This document shows positions 44,531 through 54,469 of a DNA stretch of 64,000 bases, piece after piece. The stretch spans positions 62,001 to 126,000 of the forward strand of contig JAIXYP010000069.1 in the NCBI GenBank assembly GCA_027490155.1, read 5' to 3'. The stretch's first letter is position 1. The number at the start of each line of letters is the position of its first letter. The notes beneath the pieces were generated by a model that did not search any database, had not been told where the DNA came from, and saw nothing but the letters and a program-made list of their open reading frames with translations. The DNA is from Cytophagaceae bacterium. Lineage in GTDB: Bacteria > Bacteroidota > Bacteroidia > Cytophagales > Flexibacteraceae. The translations under genes and the position numbers were made by a program.

Positions 44531-45330
44531 TCTTGGTCAGTAATGATGATGGCATTGGCAGTAAAGGCATAGCGGCCTTGGTCGAGGCAGTGCTCCCCTT
44601 AGGTGAAGTGGTAGTGGTCGCACCTGATAGCCCACAGAGTGCTATGGGGCATGCAATAACAGTCAATGGTAGTATCAGGCTAAAGCCAAGCAAGCAGTTT
44701 GGGCCATCCGTCAGAGCTTTTGCCTGTAGTGGCACCCCAGCAGATTGTGTTAAGCTAGCCAAACACCTAGTCTTGCGAGACCGCACCCCTGATCTGGTTG
44801 TTAGTGGTATCAATCATGGGGCCAACACCAGTATCAGTATTCTGTATAGTGGTACCATGAGTGCCGCCATGGAGGCCGCCATCGAGTGGGTGCCTGCCGT
44901 TGGATTTTCGGTAGATGATTTTGACCATCATGCTGATTTCAGCCATAGCATCATCCATGTGCGGGAGATCGCACGTCGTATTTTGGCAGACGGTTTACCT
45001 AAAGGAGTGGTACTCAATGTTAACATCCCCAGCCGGAAGGAACAGCCGATTCAGGGAATCAGGGTTTGCCGCCAAGGAGATGGATATTGGAAAGAAGAGT
45101 TTGTCCTTGTGGATGCTGACGGACCTGAGCCAAATGGCGTGCCTGACCTGACCCAAGAGCAAGCCTTTTTGCTAAAGGGTGATTTTGTCAACAGGGATAC
45201 AACAGCCCGGGACACTGACCTATGGGCCATTGAGAACAATTATATAGCTGTCGTCCCTGCGCAGTATGACCTAACAGCCTACAATACCCTTGATACCTTG
45301 CGCGAGCAGTGGAACATCGACCATCATTGA
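44464..45330 (+). CDS. surE: 5'/3'-nucleotidase SurE
   Basis: Metal-dependent phosphatase of nucleoside monophosphates, linked to stationary-phase survival. The 288-residue protein has the metal-binding ILVSNDDGIGSKGI, the DSPQSAMGHAIT loop, GTPADCVKL and SGINHGANTSISILYSGTMSAAMEA with conserved N and S. The ATG at 44464 gives about 20 residues before the first strand; no other start codon lies closer, so the 67-base overlap with the preceding gene appears genuine. Confidence 0.94.
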   Translation: MPQQPTTTEGYNVPTIPNNRPLILVSNDDGIGSKGIAALVEAVLPLGEVVVVAPDSPQSAMGHAITVNGSIRLKPSKQFGPSVRAFACSGTPADCVKLAKHLVLRDRTPDLVVSGINHGANTSISILYSGTMSAAMEAAIEWVPAVGFSVDDFDHHADFSHSIIHVREIARRILADGLPKGVVLNVNIPSRKEQPIQGIRVCRQGDGYWKEEFVLVDADGPEPNGVPDLTQEQAFLLKGDFVNRDTTARDTDLWAIENNYIAVVPAQYDLTAYNTLDTLREQWNIDHH

Positions 45331-45490
45331 TCTGGTGGCTGCACCTTTACCTTTGCCATCTGCTCCGGACTGGATAGTTTTGGTTCGTTTGGCTTTTATA
45401 CCGATTATTGACCCTGTTATCGGCAACTTCTGATTGCTACCACTGGTAGTTCGTTGTCATAGCTCAACATTTTGTAATAGCCCCCAACCA

Positions 45491-46273
45491 ATGGACTTTA
45501 ACAACCTGAAGCTCGAAATTGCTGCCAGTGGTATCGCCACCCTGACCCTTAACCGTCCTACCAAATACAACGCGCTCAACGTTGAGACGATCACCGAGCT
45601 GGGTCGCGCTTTTGACTATATCTATGACGAGGCCTCGATCAAGGTTGTTATCCTGACAGGGGAAGGGGAGAAGGCATTTGCTGCTGGAGCTGACATCAGC
45701 GAGATTGCGAACCTGAACGAGCTTTCGGCACGCAAATTCGTTGAGCGCGGTCAAGAGGCTTTTCAAAAGATCGAGAGCTGCCCCAAACCAGTGATTGCTG
45801 TCGTTAGCGGGTTTGCCCTTGGTGGTGGATGCGAGCTAGCAATGGCCTGTCATATCCGGATTGCAGCTAGCAGTGCCAAGTTTGGGCAGCCAGAGGTTAA
45901 CCTAGGCCTAATTCCGGGCTATGGTGGCACCCAACGCCTCACCTTGCTAGTTGGCAAAGGGCGTGCGCTAGAGCTTATGCTGACTGGCGTTGCCATCTCA
46001 GCAGATGAGGCTTATCGCCTTGGCCTAGTGAACCATATTGAGGCCGACAAGGAAGCAGCTATGACCAAAGCCTTGCAGCTGGCCGACAAAATGATGACCA
46101 AGGCTCCGATTGCTTTAGGCCTAGTCATTGACTGTGCTAATGCCGCCTTGCTTGCTGAAGATGGCTATCAGGCCGAAGCCAATGCTTTTGCCAATGCCTG
46201 CAAAACTGATGATTTTCATGAAGGCACTGCTGCCTTCCTCGAAAAGCGTAGCCCTGCCTTCAAAGGTCGATAG
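45491..46273 (+). CDS. Enoyl-CoA hydratase / crotonase-family protein
   Basis: A 260-residue crotonase. Oxyanion-hole and CoA segments are visible: FAAGADISEIANL, GFALGGGCELAMACHIRIAA and FGQPEVNLGLIPGYGGTQRL, which contains both active-site glutamates expected of true hydratases (E in GGCELA and E in GQPEVNLG). Probable role: hydration of short-chain enoyl-CoA in fatty-acid or amino-acid catabolism. The ATG at 45491 matches the family start (MDFNNLKLEI). It precedes the flippase gene by 21 bases, which may be chance co-transcription. Confidence 0.92.
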   Translation: MDFNNLKLEIAASGIATLTLNRPTKYNALNVETITELGRAFDYIYDEASIKVVILTGEGEKAFAAGADISEIANLNELSARKFVERGQEAFQKIESCPKPVIAVVSGFALGGGCELAMACHIRIAASSAKFGQPEVNLGLIPGYGGTQRLTLLVGKGRALELMLTGVAISADEAYRLGLVNHIEADKEAAMTKALQLADKMMTKAPIALGLVIDCANAALLAEDGYQAEANAFANACKTDDFHEGTAAFLEKRSPAFKGR

Positions 46274-46294
46274 GCCTACCGAAAGCCCGACCCT

Positions 46295-47812
46295 ATGTCA
46301 ATGCTCAAAAAACTAGCGGGCCAGACTGCCCTCTATGGCGTCAGCAGCATTCTGGGCCGCACCCTGAACTACTTTTTAGTCCCACTCCATACCTCCGTCT
46401 TCAAGGCGGGTGAGTTTGGGGATATAACGGGCATCTATGCCTTGGTGGCCTTCCTGAACGTGGTCTATACCTTCGGGCTGGAGACCACCTACTTCCGGTT
46501 TGCGAGCAACAAGCTGGCCACCGATGCCGAAAAGGCCAAGTTCTATGGCCAGTCCTTCAGCATATTGGCTTTGGTGTCCGTTTCGCTAAGCCTGATCCTG
46601 TACACTTGGGCAGACCAGGTGGCGGCATCAGTAGAGGCACCAGGTAAAGGCATTTACATTCGTTGGATGGTCTTCACGATGCTCATCGATGCCTTTGTGG
46701 TGCTGCCATTCGCTAAACTGCGCCTTGAGGGCAAAGCTTTGCGTTTCGTGATCGTCCGGATGACAAGTATCGTCTTGACCTTTTGCCTTAATCATTTCTT
46801 CTTGGGTTTTGTCCTTCCTGCAGGCTCGGGTACTTGGGGGCCAGACTGGCAACAGCTAGTCGCTCCTCTTTTTGACCCAGCCCTTGGTCCTGGTTATGTA
46901 TTCTTGGCCAACCTCATCGCCAACGGTGTGATGGCCCTGATGCTGGTGCCCCAGTTCCTGCAAGTCAGGCTGGTGTGGTCGGCTGAGCTGGTCAAACGAC
47001 TGACGGTCTATGCCTGGCCCTTGCTGATCATGGGCATGGCCGGCATGGTGGACGAGATGCTTAGCCGCTTGATTTTGGTTAAGGTGCTGCCCATTGGCTT
47101 TTATGATGGGCTCACCAATAAAGAGGCCCTTGGCGTGTTTGGCGCCTGTTATAAGCTCAGCATCTTCATGAGCCTAGCCATCCAGGCATTCCGCTATGCT
47201 GCTGATCCGTTCTTTTTCAGCAAGGCCCAAGAGCGCAATGCCCCCGAGGTCTTCGCCAAGGTGATGCATGCCTTCGTGATCGTTTGCTTAGCCCTATTCG
47301 TCGGGGTGAGTCTCAACTTGTGGTGGCTGGCTCCGCTTTTCCTCAAGAAGGCAGTTTACTTGACAGGGCTAGACATCGTGCCAGTGTTGCTGCTGGCCAA
47401 TATGCTGCTTGGGGTTTACTACAACCTTACGGTCTGGTTTAAACTCACGGACAATACACGGTTTGGTACCTATATCAGCCTTGGTGGGGCGGCCTTTACC
47501 CTTGTTGCCAACCTGATTTTGATACCTATCTTGGGTTATATGGGGTCTGCACTTGTAACGATGCTATGCTATTTGCTGATGTCTGTAGCCTGTTACTTGC
47601 TAGGCCAACACTATTGGCCTGTGCCTTACCAGTGGGCCAAAACCTTGCGCTATGTGGCAATTGCGGTAGGCCTTGTGTTGGTGCAGCAACTATTTGGTGC
47701 CGCATGGCATCCGATGATACGGATAGGCTATACCATGGGTTCTGTTGGCCTTTTTGCTGGCTATGCAATCTGGGCTGAGGGGCTATCCCTAGCCATGCTG
47801 AGGCGCAAGTAA
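46295..47812 (+). CDS. Polysaccharide/lipid-linked oligosaccharide flippase (MOP superfamily)
   Basis: A 505-residue integral membrane protein with about 14 predicted helices, of the Wzx-like (MATE/MOP) group. The N-terminal LAGQTALYGVSSILGRTLNYFLVPLHT and TFGLETTYFRFAS are typical of Bacteroidota flippases annotated as polysaccharide biosynthesis proteins. It likely moves an undecaprenyl-linked glycan, or possibly lipid II, across the inner membrane. No glycosyltransferase genes are adjacent, which favours a core-cell role over a capsule locus. Confidence 0.9.
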   Translation: MSMLKKLAGQTALYGVSSILGRTLNYFLVPLHTSVFKAGEFGDITGIYALVAFLNVVYTFGLETTYFRFASNKLATDAEKAKFYGQSFSILALVSVSLSLILYTWADQVAASVEAPGKGIYIRWMVFTMLIDAFVVLPFAKLRLEGKALRFVIVRMTSIVLTFCLNHFFLGFVLPAGSGTWGPDWQQLVAPLFDPALGPGYVFLANLIANGVMALMLVPQFLQVRLVWSAELVKRLTVYAWPLLIMGMAGMVDEMLSRLILVKVLPIGFYDGLTNKEALGVFGACYKLSIFMSLAIQAFRYAADPFFFSKAQERNAPEVFAKVMHAFVIVCLALFVGVSLNLWWLAPLFLKKAVYLTGLDIVPVLLLANMLLGVYYNLTVWFKLTDNTRFGTYISLGGAAFTLVANLILIPILGYMGSALVTMLCYLLMSVACYLLGQHYWPVPYQWAKTLRYVAIAVGLVLVQQLFGAAWHPMIRIGYTMGSVGLFAGYAIWAEGLSLAMLRRK

Positions 47813-47986
47813 GCATGGTTTGGATATTTGGATCAGACCAAATCATCCACCGAAAATTGGGCTAAGGTTTGCAGAGACCAACACTATTTTGCTATTTTAA
47901 GGCTATGTTTGGTATGCTTTGCTAATCCGAAAGCAGGGCCCCATTGCTCATTTAGGTTTGATGCCTCTTCCTATTTGCCCATCTTG

Positions 47987-48907
47987 ATGATTACACCACT
48001 ACTATCCAGAATCCTGACCATTGGCTTGTTGTTTGTAGCTGGCACCAGCCTAGCACAAGAGCCCACAACAGCAGAGCCTAACGTCACTAAGGTTGACACC
48101 GTCAAACACTGGAAGTCGGATGGGCAACTAGGCCTTTTCCTGAATCAAGCCTCTTTTAGCGAGAACTGGAAGGCGGGTGGTGTCAACTCGATTGCGTTTG
48201 GTGGGGTGGCACAGTTTGCGGCCAAATACCAACGCGAAAACCTCAGCTATACGCACGACACCCAGCTCACCTTTGGTCTGGTCCAGAATCAAGGCCAAGG
48301 CCAACGCAAAACCAATGACCTGATCTTTGTTGACAACAAAGTGGGCTATAAGTTCGCCGCCAAGTGGGACTTCTTCGGCTCGGTAACGTTCAATAGTCAG
48401 TTTGCTCAGGGCTTCAAGTACGACAAGGATGCCGCTGGCAATGAGACCACAACCTACGTGTCTAACTTTTTGTCTCCAGGCTACCTCACCGAAGCCCTTG
48501 GTGTTGAGTATCGCCCAACAAGCTACGCCAGCGTCCGGATGGGAGTAGGTGGCCTGCGCCATACCATCGTGACGGATACGAACATCTACCGCACGGTTGA
48601 TGGTAATTACGGTGTTGGGGTAGGGCAATATGTCCGGACACAAGCCGTGTTCCAGCTCTTGGCTACTTTTGACAAAGACGTGGCCAAGAATCTCAACCTC
48701 AAGGCGCGGTATGTCAGCACGCTAGACTATGCCAAGCTCAACCTCATTTCGCAAGGGCTTGTTCATCGGCTGGATGTTTCAGTCACGGCTAGAGTCAACC
48801 GTTTCGTGAACGTCAATCTTGGGGCGATCTTCCTTTATGACTACGACCAAGACAAAAAAGTGCAGTACAGCCAATCACTAGCCCTTGGTTTTTTATTCAA
48901 GTTCTAG
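47987..48907 (+). CDS. DUF3078 outer-membrane beta-barrel-like protein
   Basis: A 306-residue protein with signal peptide (core LLSRILTIGLLFVAGTSLAQ). The family-defining segment WKSDGQLGLFLNQASFSENWKAGG follows, then alternating beta-strands to the C-terminus ending SQSLALGFLFKF. This is the DUF3078 pattern, which is predicted to be an outer-membrane barrel of unknown function. The ATG at 47987 is selected because it starts the signal peptide; the open frame extends 53 codons upstream without support. Confidence 0.88.
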   Translation: MITPLLSRILTIGLLFVAGTSLAQEPTTAEPNVTKVDTVKHWKSDGQLGLFLNQASFSENWKAGGVNSIAFGGVAQFAAKYQRENLSYTHDTQLTFGLVQNQGQGQRKTNDLIFVDNKVGYKFAAKWDFFGSVTFNSQFAQGFKYDKDAAGNETTTYVSNFLSPGYLTEALGVEYRPTSYASVRMGVGGLRHTIVTDTNIYRTVDGNYGVGVGQYVRTQAVFQLLATFDKDVAKNLNLKARYVSTLDYAKLNLISQGLVHRLDVSVTARVNRFVNVNLGAIFLYDYDQDKKVQYSQSLALGFLFKF

Positions 48908-48963
48908 TCTCCCAGTCTTAGTATCAAGATTATTAGTCCAACAAATACACCCCAAAACGAATT

Positions 48964-49389
48964 ATGGGATTTTTTAAGGAGTTCAAGGACTTTGCAATGC
49001 GTGGCAACGTGGTCGATCTGGCCATCGGTGTCGTCATAGGTGCTGCCTTTGGTAAGATAAGTGCCTCCCTAGTGTCGGATATCATTATGCCACCGATTGG
49101 TGCCTTCCTGCAAGGCGAGCAATTCAGCAAAATGGCCCTGACAATTGTCAAGGCAGCAGGAGATAAACCTGCTGTCACAATCAACTACGGATTGTTCCTG
49201 CAGGCAGTTATCGATTTTTTGATCATTGCTTTTGTGGTATTTTTGCTCATCAAGGCCATTAACAAGATCACCCGCAAAGCTGATGATGCAGCAACCGAAA
49301 CCCCTGTAACACCAGCGCCTTTGCCAGAGCCAAGCAATGAAGAAAAGCTCCTGACAGAGATCAGGGACCTACTTAAACGCCAAGCATAG
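48964..49389 (+). CDS. mscL: Large-conductance mechanosensitive channel (MscL)
   Basis: A homopentameric channel that opens under membrane tension to release solutes during osmotic downshock. The 141-residue protein has the N-terminal [29 protein letters not shown] with the glycine-rich pore helix (about 15-45), a periplasmic loop, the second helix [16 protein letters not shown] and a C-terminal cytoplasmic helix [15 protein letters not shown]. All features are canonical. Confidence 0.96.
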   Translation: MGFFKEFKDFAMRGNVVDLAIGVVIGAAFGKISASLVSDIIMPPIGAFLQGEQFSKMALTIVKAAGDKPAVTINYGLFLQAVIDFLIIAFVVFLLIKAINKITRKADDAATETPVTPAPLPEPSNEEKLLTEIRDLLKRQA

Positions 49390-49705
49390 GCTGGTTTTTG
49401 TCCTAAGGACCTAGTGCCCAAGTTTGCTTTACCCTGCTTTAGATGTCTGAATGTGATTATTCTGGGACCATTGTTGGTTAACTTTTAGGTTGATTGCCAT
49501 GAAAGCATGGTGGCCTCGCTGGGGTTATCCAAGGAAGCGGCCCTGCTAAGGATAAAAAGCGTGCCCAAGCCCTGTTATTATACCTTTAATAACTGATACA
49601 GGACTTGTGGCGAGCCTAGCTTCCTTGGCAAAAAGGGCTATCTTCGCCCAGTTTTGATCACAACCGAATCATTTTTAGTACCCCCGAACTCCCCCTTACA
49701 TCTTT
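49390..49705. other. Gap of 316 bases before the aldolase gene
   Basis: No gene recognised. TATCTTCG at 49639-49646 is a near-consensus -7 element 59 bases before the ATG of the aldolase. A 16-codon open frame at 49499-49549 contains three tryptophans but has no support as a leader peptide. Confidence 0.45.
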
Positions 49706-50767
49706 ATGTCATTTAGCAAAATAGAAGCCCTCTTGGGTGCTGATGCCGACAGCCTGCTTAACCACAGCTGCAAAACGATCGATGCTAGCCATCTGCATTT
49801 GCCAGGTGCTGATTTTATCGACCGTGTGTTCGAGAAAAGCAACCGCAATCCGCAAGTCCTGCGCAACTTAGCTGCCCTCTACAACAATGGGCGCTTAGCC
49901 AACTCAGGTTACATCTCGATCCTGCCTGTTGATCAAGGCATCGAGCACACTGCTGGCGGTAGCTTCGCCCCCAACCCGATGTATTTCGACCCCGAAAACA
50001 TCATCAAGTTGGCCATCGAGGGCGGATGTAACGCTGTAGCAACCACTTTTGGCGGCCTTGCAATGATGTCGCGTCGGTATGCCCACCGCATTCCGTTCAT
50101 CGTCAAAATCAACCACAACGAGTTGATGACCTACCCGAACAAATTTGATCAAGTGATGTTCGGTTCGGTAGATGATGCCTGGAACCTTGGCGCTGCTGCC
50201 GTAGGTGCTACCATCTATTGGGGTGCACCAGAAAGCACACGCCAGCTGCAAGAAGTAGCTGCCGCCTTCGAGCGTGCGCACGAGCTCGGCATGGCTACCA
50301 TCCTGTGGTGTTATACCCGCAGCAATGGCTTCAAGAAAGATGGTGTTGACTACCACACCGCCGCTGACCTATCGAGCCAAGCCAACCACTTAGGCTCTAC
50401 CTTGCAGGCCGACCTCATCAAACAAAAGATGCCGACCACTGCCGCCTCTGGGTTCAACAACCTTGGTTTTGGCAAGTCGCATCCGAAGATGTACACCGAC
50501 CTCATGAGCGATCACCCAATCGACATGACGCGCTACCAACTCGCCAACTGCTACATGGGCCGCGCTGGCCTCATCAACTCAGGTGGCGAAAGCAAAGGTG
50601 CCTCTGATCTTGCTGAGGCAGTAACAACCGCCGTCATCAACAAACGTGCTGGTGGCACAGGCCTCATCCTTGGTCGCAAGGCTTTCCAACGTCCATTTGC
50701 TGAAGGTGTCCAGCTGCTGAATACCATCCAAGACGTTTATCTTTCTGACGAGATTACGATTGCCTAA
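49706..50767 (+). CDS. Class I fructose-bisphosphate aldolase (FbaB/DhnA type)
   Basis: Cleaves fructose-1,6-bisphosphate through a lysine Schiff base. The 353-residue barrel has [20 protein letters not shown], the segment [44 protein letters not shown] and the C-terminal [15 protein letters not shown], which fits the DhnA-like class I aldolases. The bases in this gene show a marked preference for a narrow codon set, as expected of a highly expressed enzyme. A strong terminator follows. Confidence 0.9.
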   Translation: MSFSKIEALLGADADSLLNHSCKTIDASHLHLPGADFIDRVFEKSNRNPQVLRNLAALYNNGRLANSGYISILPVDQGIEHTAGGSFAPNPMYFDPENIIKLAIEGGCNAVATTFGGLAMMSRRYAHRIPFIVKINHNELMTYPNKFDQVMFGSVDDAWNLGAAAVGATIYWGAPESTRQLQEVAAAFERAHELGMATILWCYTRSNGFKKDGVDYHTAADLSSQANHLGSTLQADLIKQKMPTTAASGFNNLGFGKSHPKMYTDLMSDHPIDMTRYQLANCYMGRAGLINSGGESKGASDLAEAVTTAVINKRAGGTGLILGRKAFQRPFAEGVQLLNTIQDVYLSDEITIA

Positions 50768-50797
50768 GGCATTAACTATTGGTATTGATCATTGTGA

Positions 50798-50826
50798 GCC
50801 ACTTGCTTATTGCAAGTGGCTTTTTT
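50798..50826 (+). terminator. Rho-independent terminator after the aldolase
   Basis: GCCACTTGC, loop TTATT, GCAAGTGGC: a perfect 9-pair stem followed directly by TTTTTT. It lies 31 bases after the stop codon. Confidence 0.93.
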
Positions 50827-50954
50827 GTGGGGTGGGGATATGATATACACCGATGAATCTCTGATGTACCTACAACAAAGTGCTTGTTTTTCCAGACAAA
50901 CAATTTAGCTTTATCTGTGTTTTTATATCTACCACTTTTGCAAAAAAATGAGCC

Positions 50955-53471
50955 ATGAAAATCAGCTATGTTTTTAGCCTTTGTTTATTAGTCCTGATCG
51001 CTGGCCTCGATACTGCCAAAGCTGCCGAACCAAATCCTGCCATCGGGATCGCTAAAGCCTTGATGGTCCTCAGCTTTCCGCCTCCAGCCCAACCATCTCC
51101 ACAGGCGGTTAACTCTAGGACAATGTCCAGGCTAGGACAGGCCCAAGTACTGGAGCAATACAAGGACAAATCATCCTTACTTTTCGTCGAGAATAAAGGC
51201 CAAATCAGGGATGTAGTGGGGGAGGCCCATCCAGAAATCTTATTTTCGGCAGCGGGTGCTGGTGTCAATATCTACTTGACCAACCATAGCATCGACTATG
51301 TTTTCAGCAAGGTGACTCGGCCAGCCGCTAATACCAACCTAGGTGATGGATCTATTGCTGAACCTCAGGACATCAAATCAGGTGCACAAGGTGAGTTTCA
51401 ACGATTCAGGCTGGAGCTCATAGGGGCCAACATAGCTGCCGAGGTTATTACCGAAAAGGCGAACCCCTATTTCGAAAATTTCTATTACGCCCATTGCCCC
51501 AACGGTCTGCGTGCCAACAGCTTTGAACGCATCAGGGTCAAGGATGTCTACCCTGGTATCGACTGGGTTGTCTATAGCCATGGCCAAGGCCTCAAGTATG
51601 ATTTTGAGGTGTCGGCAGGTGCTGATCCTGACCGTATCAGTCTAGCTGTGCAGGGTGCTGAGGCCAATATCACGGCTAATGGTGAGCTCAAGATGAGCAC
51701 CAAGCTTGGTAGCGTCACAGATGATAAACCTGTCAGTTATCAACCTGGTGCCGAGGTCCAAACAAAGTTCGTTGCCCGTGCTGATAACACCTTTGGCTTT
51801 AGCCTCAACCATGACGAAACGATGCTACTCATCATCGACCCTAGTGTTGTTTGGGCTACCTATTTCGGTACTGAGGGGACCGGCTATGGCATGACCTGTT
51901 CTGTTGCCTCAAATGGCGACCTGATCGTGGGAGGCACAACGGCATCATCTGTTTTTCCGACGTTATTGGCATTTCAATCAACCAATGGATATTATTCTTT
52001 TATCGGCCATAGCTCGCTAGTCCGTGGTCTTGATGATGGATTTATGGCCAGATTTACTCCTAACGGCACGAAACTATGGGCTACCTATTTCGGTGGCGAT
52101 AGTTGGGATAATGGTAGCTCATGTATCCTTGACCTAGATGGAAACATCTACCTCTCTGGATATACCTCCAGCACCAACTTGCCGGTTGCCAATGGGGTTC
52201 AATCCCAAACTGCGGGTGCTTTCGATGCATTCCTAGTCAAGTTTAGCGGCACAGGCCAACGGATATGGGGTACTTACTTTGGCGGAGTTCAGAACGACTT
52301 TGGTTTCGGCAGTGCAGTGGACCGTTGGGGTAATGTGGCAGTCGTTGGCACTAGCCAATCAGACAACTTCCCGTTGCTAGGTGCTACGCAAACGACAAGG
52401 AGTGGTAATCGAGACGTTTTTGCTACCAAATTCTCGAGCACTGGCGCTGTGCTGTGGTCCACCTATTACGGCGGCCCAGAGGACGAACATACCACCTCCT
52501 GCTCGTTTGATGGATTAGGTAATTTATTTGTGGCAGGTTCTGCTTTTTTAGGTTTCCCAGTCCTTCCACCAGCTCAGGGTACACCTGGGCGCGAGCAAGA
52601 TGCCTTTTTGATCAAGTTTGTAAATGATGGACGCTGTCAATGGGCCACTTTTTGCGGGAGTGATAGTTATGAAGCTGGCTTAGCTTGTGCTGCTGATGCT
52701 TTAGGGAATGTCTATTTGGTCGGCCAGACGGCAGCTAGCTCCAATTTATTAAATCCCCGTCCGCCACTCCCTAACTTCGGTTATTATACCTTCATACGGA
52801 AATACTCATCAACAGGTATTCGGTCATGGGATCGTTATTATGCGGGCAATGGTGGTAGCAAACCTTACTTCGCAATGGTTGACCAAGATGGTAACCTTTT
52901 GATCACTGGCGAGACAAGGATAATCAGTCCCGTACCAGACTTGTTGGGACCCATTTCGATCCTCAATAACAAAACAAATGCCTACTTTTTGAAGTATGAT
53001 GGCTTCGGCGTTCGGCAGGCCCTGTGGGTTTATGGAGGTGACGAATATGATGATAGTTTTGGTTGCGCTCCGGACGGCGCTGGTAATGTTTACCTCACTG
53101 GTTCGACCAACTCACTAAACCTGCCTACCACCCCTGGTTTACCCACCAATCTGCCACCTGGTTTCCATAGTGGCACGGGCTACATTGCCAAACTGAGCTT
53201 CGCCGTCATCAGCCAATTATCATCTGAGCAAAAGGCCACTGACAACCTCATCTTATCAGGCAACCCCGTCCGTGGGCAGTTTGGGCTCAGTTTGCCAGAC
53301 CAGGAACTGCAAAAGGCCACTATCTATGATCTTCAGGGGCGTGTTGTGCTTCGCGAAGTACTTGCAGGTAATCAGGCAACGATTGATACAAAAGGTATCG
53401 CAGCAGGGGCTTATATCCTCCGGCTCGAAACTTCTGGCGGCCCCAAGATGCGAAAACTTGTCATCGAATAG
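50955..53471 (+). CDS. SBBP-repeat secreted protein with T9SS sorting domain
   Basis: An 838-residue exported protein. A signal peptide (MKISYVFSLCLLVLIAGLDT, with AKA after it) is followed by the family N-terminal domain with SLLFVENKGQIRD (about 75-90), VNIYLTNHSIDYVF and FERIRVKDVYPGIDWVVYS. Beta-propeller repeats of SBBP type follow (about 300-745), each with WATYFGG-like ends such as LWATYFGGDSWDNGSS and IWGTYFGGVQNDFGFG. The last 80 residues are a type A sorting domain (ATIYDLQGRVVLREV, GAYILRLETSGG, KLVIE), which directs export by T9SS. Likely a cell-surface or secreted protein; ligand unknown. Confidence 0.9.
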   Translation: MKISYVFSLCLLVLIAGLDTAKAAEPNPAIGIAKALMVLSFPPPAQPSPQAVNSRTMSRLGQAQVLEQYKDKSSLLFVENKGQIRDVVGEAHPEILFSAAGAGVNIYLTNHSIDYVFSKVTRPAANTNLGDGSIAEPQDIKSGAQGEFQRFRLELIGANIAAEVITEKANPYFENFYYAHCPNGLRANSFERIRVKDVYPGIDWVVYSHGQGLKYDFEVSAGADPDRISLAVQGAEANITANGELKMSTKLGSVTDDKPVSYQPGAEVQTKFVARADNTFGFSLNHDETMLLIIDPSVVWATYFGTEGTGYGMTCSVASNGDLIVGGTTASSVFPTLLAFQSTNGYYSFIGHSSLVRGLDDGFMARFTPNGTKLWATYFGGDSWDNGSSCILDLDGNIYLSGYTSSTNLPVANGVQSQTAGAFDAFLVKFSGTGQRIWGTYFGGVQNDFGFGSAVDRWGNVAVVGTSQSDNFPLLGATQTTRSGNRDVFATKFSSTGAVLWSTYYGGPEDEHTTSCSFDGLGNLFVAGSAFLGFPVLPPAQGTPGREQDAFLIKFVNDGRCQWATFCGSDSYEAGLACAADALGNVYLVGQTAASSNLLNPRPPLPNFGYYTFIRKYSSTGIRSWDRYYAGNGGSKPYFAMVDQDGNLLITGETRIISPVPDLLGPISILNNKTNAYFLKYDGFGVRQALWVYGGDEYDDSFGCAPDGAGNVYLTGSTNSLNLPTTPGLPTNLPPGFHSGTGYIAKLSFAVISQLSSEQKATDNLILSGNPVRGQFGLSLPDQELQKATIYDLQGRVVLREVLAGNQATIDTKGIAAGAYILRLETSGGPKMRKLVIE

Positions 53472-53561
53472 GTTGGTAGGTTGATACCCCCCCCCATTTC
53501 GTAGTTTCTGGACCCAATCTTATCCACTAATTCCCCGCATTTCTGTCTTTGATTGAAGGGG

Positions 53562-53653
53562 CAAATGCCTACCAGTCCGACCAGCCAGAATTAACCAGCT
53601 TAGCTCAAAATTTGTTGCCCCAACTTGTTGTTGGCCACAGTGGTTTGGGCTGG
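53562..53653 (+). pseudogene. Relic of the 5' end of the beta-helix gene
   Basis: CAAATGCCTACCAGTCC.ACC opens a stretch that matches 54441-54533, the start-codon and signal-peptide region of the beta-helix gene. The last part (TTTGTTGCCCCAA.TTGTTG.TGGCCACAGTGGTTTGG.CTGG) differs at only a few positions. In the relic, TGA follows shortly after the match, and no open frame continues. Confidence 0.75.
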
Positions 53654-54148
53654 GGTTGAGGAGTTCCCCTAAGTCAACGAAGCCTGTGCCTGATGGGTTA
53701 TTCGTCCTTCACACATCCCCAAACATTCCTATCCGACCAAGCCAAGTATTGACTGGTACTCGATTTCGGCACAGCAAACACCGCAAGTAAATTAAAAGCG
53801 GCAATCAGCACTCAAAGGGTCAAAAATGTCTAATTTTAAGTGTCGCAGGTAGAGAATAGGCTCTTGAAGTTTTAGGGCTTAATCATGACCGTCCTGAGCA
53901 GATTGCTTTTATGCCTAGCTCGCTGATTAGCCACGAACTGGTAAGAGCACCCACAATCCCTGTCAGAATGGTCGAATTAGGTTGCTGAAGTTGAAGGCTA
54001 AGGCTTTATGGGTTCGGGGAGGTATAACGCAAGTATTAATACTCATTTTTGTTTAGTAGCTTATTGCCAGTACAACTTTTCGGCAACAGCTAAGTAGTTT
54101 AGCAGCATTACAAAAGCGCTCAACTCTCTCATAATTACCGTACTAATC

Positions 54149-54316
54149 ATGAGAAACTATGTTCCCATCCAGATTCTCGGAATTACCTGCTTGGCCTCCT
54201 TCCCAGATTACTCCATCGGAAAAGCCAAAGCCATCAACAGTCAGAAAACGCCCTGTTTGTTGTTTTTCGAGAACGATGGTCAAACAGCAGATATTGAGGG
54301 CAAGCTCCATCCTTAG
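54149..54316 (+). pseudogene. Truncated SBBP-type secreted-protein gene
   Basis: An ATG-initiated 55-codon frame whose end reads CLLFFENDGQTADIEGKLHP before TAG. It aligns with SLLFVENKGQIRDVVGEAHP of the intact SBBP protein at 50955. After the stop, out-of-frame traces such as AAGG and NIY match the continuation AAGAGVNIYLT of the intact protein up to about 54385. This is a decayed paralogue cut short by a stop and frameshifts. Confidence 0.75.
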
Positions 54317-54469
54317 AGCCTCTTAACCACGAAGGCAGCAGGCGGAACTAACGGCTTTTAGCATCCAATATTTACTCACCAAGGGCAAGCGGGAAACTTT
54401 CTAATTCTAAAACAGGTTAAAACAAAGTTGTCAAGACGGCCAAATGCCTACCAGTCCTACCAAAACCAA

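Larger units (their letters stand above)
53472..54469. other. Gap of about 1 kb containing decayed gene remnants
   Basis: Between two T9SS-type genes. It holds a C9 run (53487-53495), a 92-base relic of the 5' end of the downstream gene (53562-53653) and a truncated copy of the SBBP-protein N-terminus (54149-54316). The rest shows no recognisable gene. The pattern suggests repeated duplication and loss of large secreted-protein genes. Confidence 0.6.

Noticed and set aside
49499-49549. 16-codon peptide with three tryptophans upstream of the aldolase, as an attenuator leader
   Set aside because: No terminator/antiterminator pair follows and the downstream gene has no link to tryptophan.
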